A DNA stretch of 14,052 nt from Ettlia oleoabundans (lineage: Eukaryota > Chlorophyta > Chlorophyceae > Chlamydomonadales). The stretch lies in NCBI GenBank assembly GCA_019693395.1, contig JAAMXP010002228.1:1-14052 (forward strand), given 5' to 3'. The notes beneath the pieces were generated by a model. It ran no database searches, was not told where the DNA came from, and was given only the letters and a program-made list of their open reading frames with translations. Within the stretch, counting starts at the first letter, position 1, and every line of letters starts with the position of its first letter. Position numbers and translations under genes: made by a program. Below, piece after piece: positions 7,939-14,052 of this stretch.

Positions 7939-10900
7939 ATGTGGCGTGCACACCTGCTGCTCGCCTGTCAACTGGCCGCAGTGGCGGCATCAGGCCTTGC
8001 GGCAGCGCAGCCCTCCAATGGAAGCGGCGACGGCGCAGGGGGCACGGCAAGCCAGGGCGGCGCCGCCAGGCAGAGCTTAGGGACGGAAGGGGGGCTTCCT
8101 GCTGCAGGGGACAGCGGTGGGGCCGCCCCAGGCCTGACCGCCCCATTCATGCAAGGCAGCAGACAGGTGGACGGTGAGTGGGCGGCGAACAAAGTGGCTC
8201 TAGGGAACCTATATGACGGTTTCCTCCACTTTTTTTTATTTCATTACCCATCAGCCATCATCAGCACGACCAGGCTTGCCCTTACCAACACACGTCCGGC
8301 TCGGAGCAGGCGCACCCTAATGAGTCCAAAAGCCGTTTTAAGCTCAAACGACTTTTGCGCTGCCCATACCCGCGCACGCCCGAGCGCACGCCCATCCTTC
8401 CCTTCCCTGCAGTGGAATCCCTGTTGGCGTTGCGCGACTCGGTGGAAAACTGGGTTGAGTTTTCTGAGGGCAACGGCTTCAGAGGCTGGAACCAAGCATC
8501 ACCGCTGTGCTCTTGGAGTGGGGTCACTTGTAGTGATGATGGCACCCTGCTGACTATGTGAGCATTGATGGTTACGAGTGGGGCTGGGCCGCGGTTTAGC
8601 TTGTTTGCAGGCCCAGTAAAAGGGGTGCGGCAGCAGGCCATTTCTTGCTTACACTATGAACGGCGAGTTGATGGTTTTGTTGCCTGCGAACAGTGACCAT
8701 GTGCCAAAGCGGGGCCCTACTCAGTTTGCCTCGCCCTTTTTTGGCAAAAATGGCTGGGCTGCGCACACGCAGATTTGCCTTTGAGCACAGCCAGCCTTGA
8801 CTCATGCACCAAACCGCTGACATGGTTGGCGCAGGTCGTGGCAGTGCCGTGCGTGCAAGGTGCGCGCTGTGGGCACGCTCCCAGCCGAGCTGGGCACCCT
8901 CCGCACCATCACAACCTTGGACCTGCAAAGCAACAGGTGGCTCCCCAGCTTTTGGCTGTTCATCGCACCACAAACGTTAGCTATCGTTCATTGCCGCGGG
9001 TCGGGGCCGTCGCCGCCTTTGCAGGTTTTTTACATACATAGGTTAGCTTCTCCTGCCTGCTGCCTGACCGACACCTCGTCTCTTGGCTGTGTGCAGCTTC
9101 CATGGCACTCTGCCGCCGCAGTGGGGCGATGTGGACATGTGGCCGCAGCTGCAAAACCTCTACCTGAACGACAACAACCTCACCGGCACCCTGCCTGACG
9201 TGAGTGCTAGCCTGCAGTACCAGCCAGCATTACCAGGCTGTAATGTCAAACTGTGACTGTGCCATGCTGGGCTGGCAGCTGTGCTGTGATTTGCCTGTCC
9301 CTCTGCTGGTGCTATGTCTCCTCTGGCTGTGTACATGGGAAGTTGGTATGGGTGTTTGCTTCGAGGCCCATGGATGCAACTGACGATCAATGGGTCGACC
9401 GGTCCGGCAGTGCTTGGGACTCGCAACCCCGCCTCAAGCAGCTGCTAAGCAAGAGGTGCAACATGTGAACCTTGGACAGCTTAGCCTAACAGCTTACCCA
9501 ATCTTCTTTTCTTGAGCGATTTAAGCGAGGGCTCGGGAGGGAGCAAGCAACCTCACCCCAAACCTGAATGCAAAATCCGCACAAATCGTTGTCTAACCTC
9601 CATCTGTGAAAGTGACTGAACCCTCTACTCTTCACTTCTTCGCAACATCACTCTACTGCAGGAGTGGGGGAATCCTGGAGCCATGCCTCACCTTCTGCAG
9701 CTGCGAGCCGACAGCAACCGACTGTGAGTCCACCTTCCCCTCTCACCACAATATTGCCATGCAAATGCTTCACTTTGTTTTGCTCTTCCTTGCTTGCTTT
9801 TCTTTGCATGTTGTGAGGGCCGTTTGTCTGTTACACCCATATGGAGCGCGTAATCGCTACATGGCCAGCCGTATTTGCAGCAACTGGAAGGAGCATGCAC
9901 CACACACAAGCATCTGTTGTAACACCTGTTGTCCCTGTTGCAGCACCGGCACGCTGCCCCAGAATTGGGGTAACGAGGAAACCGCCATGCGAGAACTTGG
10001 GGTCATGTAAGTCACCCAGCACCAGTCTGTGAACATAACAACTTGGGAACGTGGGCTATTATATATGAATGGTATGACTGGTATAACTGGTGGAGCTGTT
10101 GTAGGAGGGGCAGGCTGTGAGCATACCGCCTCTGCAGATGGCATGCGGCCAAGGCCGTCTTCTATTGCTGCACTTTGTCGCCACTTTGCCACCTTTGGCC
10201 TGTGCTTCCTTTCCCGTTACGACTGAAACAGACGTGGCACCTTACCATTACGTTTGAGATAGCTGCCTGCCGTCTATTCAATCGTAATGGTAAACTGCCA
10301 CATCTGTTTCAGTCGCACAAGGCATACGGTTTGTAACTTGTAGGCAGCTTTGTCCCTGTGTCTGTTCCAATTTGCATGCCTGAACGCAGCCAACGCATTG
10401 CGATTGCATCACCCCTACCACCACCACCACCACCCACCCACTCCCACCCTTGCCCCCTCATGTCTGCTCGCAGTCGCCTGTCCAACAACAGCCTTGAAGG
10501 TACTCTGCCAGAACAGGTAAGCTGGGGCGGAAGCTGATACGACGCAGTTTAACAGTGGCCAGACAGCAAAGGTGCCTTGAGCTCCGCATCCAAGCGCCTG
10601 CAGGAACACGAGCGGCTCATATCAGCACCAAAGTGGCCGGCGGCTTCTTGAAGCTGCCCTGCACCTCAGTGCAATACTCCTTGCCTCCCTCATTCACTGA
10701 GGCACTTCAACTGCCTCTACTCAGCTGCGAATGCTTTCCCTGTTTGCCCTCGCAGTGGGGCACTCCAGGCGCATTTACCCAGCTCTCGGTGCTTGCCCTC
10801 GACAGAAATCAAATTTCGGGCACGCTGCCGCAATTGTGGGGGGCACCTGCTGCCATGGCCTTCCTCCAAGAGCTGTGAGTGCTGCTTTTGCTGTTGCTTT

Positions 10901-13506
10901 GCTGTTGCTTTTTACGTTTTCCACACTCCTGTTCCCAGCTGCAATGGCTTGCTGCTGAAAAAAAAATTGGCCGGCTTCGGGCGGTTGTTGAAGTGGTGCT
11001 GGTGGGTAGGTGGGGTTGGGGGTCCGCTGCGTCAACGGGGCGGTGCCGGCGCTGGGCGGTGGCGGCGGCTAGCATAAGCTTGGCACGGGCACCAGCTGGG
11101 CTGGGTCTGTCGGTAGCCTCTCACAAAATGTAGGGCAATGTCTGCCCATCTGTACAGCCTGTTGCGAGGCTTGACAAGCGGCCGGCTGCTGCTGCCCCTT
11201 GCCGTCTGGTGCCGCAGGTATTTGCAGAGCAACCGGTTGACCGGCGGGCTGCCTTCCACCTGGGGTTCCATCGACAACTTCCCACGCCTGCGCTTCTTGT
11301 TCGTGGCCAACAATCAGCTGGGAGGTGGGCGGGGACGCGGCTGCCGGCAGGAACTACTTGTCATATCCGGTGTCTGTGTGTTGTGCCCGCAGAACTCCTT
11401 AGCGTTGCATGACCAATCGTCACGTGGCATATCTGTGCGCGCCACCACGGCTGTCCACGGCGATGTGTGCAGGGGGCGTGGGTGTGCCCCGTTCTGTGGC
11501 ATGCACCCAGGCCCTAAACCTCAATGTCCTCAATGTGACGCAGTTGTTGCAACACACTGAAGTTCAAAAGATACACGCCCCTACCCGCATGCAGGCACCC
11601 TCCCGGCAGAGTGGGGCCGCAAGAAATCTTTCCCGGTGCTGAAAACGCTGTGAGTAGTGATCAGCCGCCGCTGAATGCAACCACAGCATGCATTTCATGT
11701 CCTTACTAGGGGTGCCCTGTGATAAAAACGCTGTGAGTAGTGATCAGCCGCCGCTGAGTGCAGCCACAGCATGCATTTCATGTTCTTGCTGGAGGTGGCC
11801 TGCGCTCAAAAGGCAGTTCACTACTCATAGGCTGCGAGTAGTGGGCCGCCGCTCAGTCCAGCCACATCAAGCCCGTTGTGTCATCACTGGACCTCAGTTG
11901 TTTTGTCATCACTTCACCATTGACAATATGCATGGGGCTCGACCCTGTTGGTGCACCCTTGTGCTGGCCTTGAATGACACATATTTTGCACACTCCACCT
12001 GCAAGTGCTAATGGCCTCGCCGTGCCACGACGGCGGCACCATCTTCTACCGCCCTCTATGCGCAAATGTCGCCCACATGATCGAATGAGCTGTCCGACGG
12101 CCGTACCATTCTGCGATGCACGTAACATACAGCTGTACTGTAACGTTGTACTGCACCACCGTACTGCAGGGACATGAATAACACGGGGGTGTACGGCACG
12201 CTACCACCAGAGTGGGGTGACGTTTCTGCCATGGCGCAGCTTGACGCCATGTGAGAAACCCCCCTGCAGCTGCCTGTCAGCCCCCCCGTCCCTGCCTGCC
12301 TGCCTGCCTGCCTGCAGTTCTTCCCTGCCTGCCAGCCTGCCTGCCAGCCTGCCCGCGGTTCTTGCCTGGCTTCCGGCCCTCTCGTCTGCCTGTTAGGGCA
12401 CTCCCGCTTGCCACCCCTTTTGCTGCACTTGCATGCGCCACTTGGCCTTCCTGCCAGTGCCCACATAGCACCTGCATGCACCACTGCTATGGCCCTTCCC
12501 CCAGCGGAGTTTGCACCACCCTTTTACTTAAACATTTTTCTCCGCCTATAGGCTGGCTAGCCAGCTAACAGCACACAACTTAGTCCAAGATTGGACGGGA
12601 AGCAACATGTGCTGCGATACCATGCCATGCCATGCCATGCCATGCCATGCCATGCCCTGGAATGCCTCGCGGCGGTTCAAATTGCACCTTCTTTGCGCCC
12701 TATTTGCAAACCGTATTTCCCTTCAAATTCTCCCTTTGCAGGCGCCTTGAACGCAACGATCTGTCGGGGTCCATCCCCCAGGAGTGGCTGGGCTTTGAAA
12801 CCCTCTCACGTCTCATCATCAAGCCAGGCAACCCGCGCCTGTGCGGCCAGCCACCACCCGACCTGCCCTTCTCACGTGAGTAAGGATGGACAGGATTGGG
12901 TCATTGCATTGCAGTATGACAGGGTCCTGACTCTGCATATTTTATGGAGCTTACCCCCACCCCCACCCCCCAATTCGCTATATAACAATTACTCGACGTT
13001 TGCAATTTCTGAGCTGCTTGTTCGCCGCACCCCGCCACTCCATCCACCCCCACCTTCCTCCTGCAGTGTGCGATGACAGGGACCTGACCTGCCTGCGCAT
13101 CCCGGTAGATCTCAACGACACCTGCGGACCCATACTGGCCCCACCCCGTACCCCGGCTGCTGAGGCTGACGTGTCGCCGGCACCGGGCGGCGCCACCCCT
13201 GGGACAGCTGTTGAAGGCGCAGAGGTTTCCCCCCCTGCAGCTGCATCACAGGCTGCCCCCTGGGACGGCGGCACCAGCGCTAGTGCTGGCGGCGGCGGTG
13301 ACAGCGACGGCGGCGGCAGCGGCGGCGGTGGGCCCAACGTTGGTGCGATAGTCGGGGGCGTCGTTGGCGGCGCGGTGGCGGCGGCTCTCGTGGCAGCACT
13401 TGTAGCGCTATTATTGGGCAGGAAGCGGAGGAAACAAGAGGGGACTGGCCGAGTGGAAAAGTACAAGCCGTCCGTCCGCCCATTCATCTCAGAGGTGTGC
13501 GGCTAG
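7939..13506 (+). CDS. LRR receptor-like membrane protein, ten 27-residue GTLPxxWG repeats, 13 exons
   Basis: Exons: 7939-8173, 8413-8557, 8835-8936, 9097-9199, 9662-9723, 9944-10006, 10474-10516, 10756-10874, 11218-11324, 11595-11649, 12170-12250, 12742-12875, 13067-13506. Every junction is GT-AG and in phase, giving 562 aa. Domains: signal peptide MWRAHLLLACQLAAVAASG (about 1-24); Gly/Ser-rich linker (25-78); LRR N-cap with GWNQASPLCSWSGVTC (about 79-127); ten LRRs beginning near residues 140, 164, 191, 218, 246, 273, 300, 327, 354 and 381; C-cap GNPRLCGQPP; Cys-containing segment; Pro/Ala/Gly-rich stalk (about 437-507); transmembrane helix 508-533; stop-transfer RKRRK; short cytosolic tail. 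The outside part probably binds a ligand or partner protein. There is no kinase in this model. The least certain junction is the start of exon 3 (8835). The 3' end could also splice onward from 13494. Confidence 0.92.
10220..10315 (+). repeat. Intronic foldback hairpin with 33-bp arms (MITE-like or small-RNA-precursor-like)
   Basis: The arm at 10220-10252 starts CGACTGAAACAGA and ends TTACCATTACG. The arm at 10283-10315 is its reverse complement with three mismatches (30 of 33 paired). The loop is 30 nt. It sits wholly inside LRR intron 10007-10473, in the sense strand. No convincing target-site duplication flanks it. It could be a miniature inverted-repeat transposable element or a small-RNA hairpin. 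Confidence 0.88.
10418..10447 (+). repeat. (CCA)n/(CCCA)n microsatellite
   Basis: A run of CCA units followed by CCCA-like units in the pyrimidine-rich part of LRR intron 10007-10473, about 30 bases before its GCAG acceptor. It probably also serves as the polypyrimidine-like tract. Confidence 0.75.
11642..11866 (+). repeat. 83-bp tandem duplication copying the end of LRR exon 10 and its 5' splice site
   Basis: The block from 11642 (AAAACGCTGTGAGTAGTGAT, with the real donor GT at 11650) is repeated 83 bases later (donor copy GT at 11733), with few differences over the first 60 bases. A shorter third copy at 11831-11866 reads GCTGCGAGTAGT, so its donor-like site is GC rather than GT. The first donor fits the reading frame into the exon at 12170. 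Because 83 is not a multiple of three, the second would shift the frame. Confidence 0.9.
12296..12357 (+). repeat. (CCTG)n-rich low-complexity block
   Basis: Consecutive CCTG units, then diverged CCTGCCAG units, inside LRR intron 12251-12741. It is a simple-sequence repeat with no coding meaning; open frames through it are artefacts. Confidence 0.85.
12621..12655 (+). repeat. (CATGC)7 pentanucleotide microsatellite
   Basis: Seven perfect CATGC units in LRR intron 12251-12741, about 85 bases before the acceptor. Likely length-polymorphic. Confidence 0.95.
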
Positions 13507-14052
13507 TGCTGTCTGCTGAACGTGCGTTGTTGCTTTGGCTCCTGCGCGGTGTGTTTGTTTCGTATTTGTTCATACTGCCTGTTGTGTGGGTTTGTGCTTT
13601 TGCCGTCTGCTGTGCGGGTTGGTGCTGTGTTGCCTGTGGTGTGTGGTTGACGTTGTACCTCACCTTTGTACCTCACCTTTCTAACTTGATTCCAAGGCTA
13701 AGTTGCAGGCTAAGTTATAGTGTTCTCTTAATTCCGAGGCTCATTCTGAGATACTTTATCATCTTGAAAAAAACTTTCGCAAACCGCCTTGAGCGTGGTG
13801 TGCAGGAGGAAGAAATGGAGCTGGGCGGTGGCGGCTGTGCTGGGGGCACCATTGCAGTGAATTGGTTTGCTCCACCATCCCCCGCATCTCCTGCTGCAAT
13901 GGCCTCTCTGCCGGCAAGCTCCAGGTGCCTCTCGCTGCCTTAGTGTCGACAGTAGTGCCCAATGCCAGCCTGGTGCTGTGCATTTGCTGACCCGGTTATG
14001 CTGACCCCGTGCATGTTGTGCTTTACCAGTCATGAACCCCCCCACCCCCCAC
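13507..14052 (+). other. Downstream of the LRR stop: T/G-rich sequence, 3' UTR or last intron
   Basis: 13507-13800 is T/G-rich and contains short tandem repeats: GTACCTCACCTTT twice near 13655-13681, and AGGCTAAGTT twice near 13695-13717. No TGTAA polyadenylation signal is visible from the stop to the window end. An in-phase alternative terminal exon is possible at 13806-13943 (acceptor GTGTGCAG), beginning EEEMELGGGGCAGG and ending in TAG at 13941-13943. Both a long 3' UTR and an intron are compatible with what is visible. Confidence 0.45.

Noticed and set aside
9200..9661. Possible extra LRR exon in the 462-nt intron
   Set aside because: No GTLP-type or LxxN-type segment appears in any + frame. 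Direct joining of 9199 to 9662 gives a perfect GTLPDEWG repeat of 27 residues.
12251..12568. Cys/Pro/Leu-rich frame on + and Gly/Gln/Arg-rich frame on -
   Set aside because: Both are translations of the CCTG microsatellite inside an LRR intron.
13497..13943. Separate 148-residue membrane-like protein starting near 13497
   Set aside because: Its hydrophobic N-terminal part comes from T/G-rich non-coding sequence overlapping the LRR stop. Only the last part (from 13806) is plausible, as an alternative LRR exon.

Overview
The window looks like nuclear DNA of a green alga, most likely a chlorophycean (core chlorophyte). The reasons are small GC-rich exons, GT-AG introns of about 130-620 nt whose 3' ends are nearly all GCAG, abundant microsatellites, and plant-like receptor and kinase families. 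This placement is inferred from style; no marker gene is present. There are no bacterial-type operons, rRNA, tRNA or CRISPR.

I reconstructed three spliced protein genes by following reading frame and intron phase across every junction. (1) 49-2633 (+): the 3' part of a tyrosine-kinase-like (TKL, Raf/MAPKKK-like) protein kinase in six exons. It runs from the hinge to the C-lobe plus a low-complexity tail, and its N-lobe lies before the window. (2) 4139-5545 (-): a complete three-exon gene for a 193-aa secreted protein with an eight-cysteine pattern like plant non-specific lipid transfer proteins. (3) 7939-13506 (+): a 13-exon gene for a 562-aa LRR receptor-like protein with signal peptide, LRR N-cap, ten repeats of an unusual 27-residue GTLPxxWG type, a C-cap, a Pro/Ala/Gly-rich stalk, one transmembrane helix and a short basic tail. 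A further downstream exon could extend it beyond the window.

Genes 1 and 2 converge on about 1.5 kb (2634-4138) that should hold both 3' UTRs. Genes 2 and 3 diverge from about 2.4 kb (5546-7938) that should hold both promoters and some unexplained, weakly coding-looking segments. The kinase has no receptor part in view and the LRR protein has no kinase in view. They may be neighbouring members of one LRR receptor-kinase family cut by the window edges, or independent genes.

The most interesting items are the lipid-transfer-like eight-cysteine protein in an apparent alga, the 27-residue LRR with a one-exon-one-repeat module, two independent tandem duplications that copy an exon end with its 5' splice site, an imperfect 33-bp-arm hairpin inside an LRR intron, and a Gln/His-rich frame directly after the kinase stop that suggests a shifted or decaying C-terminus.
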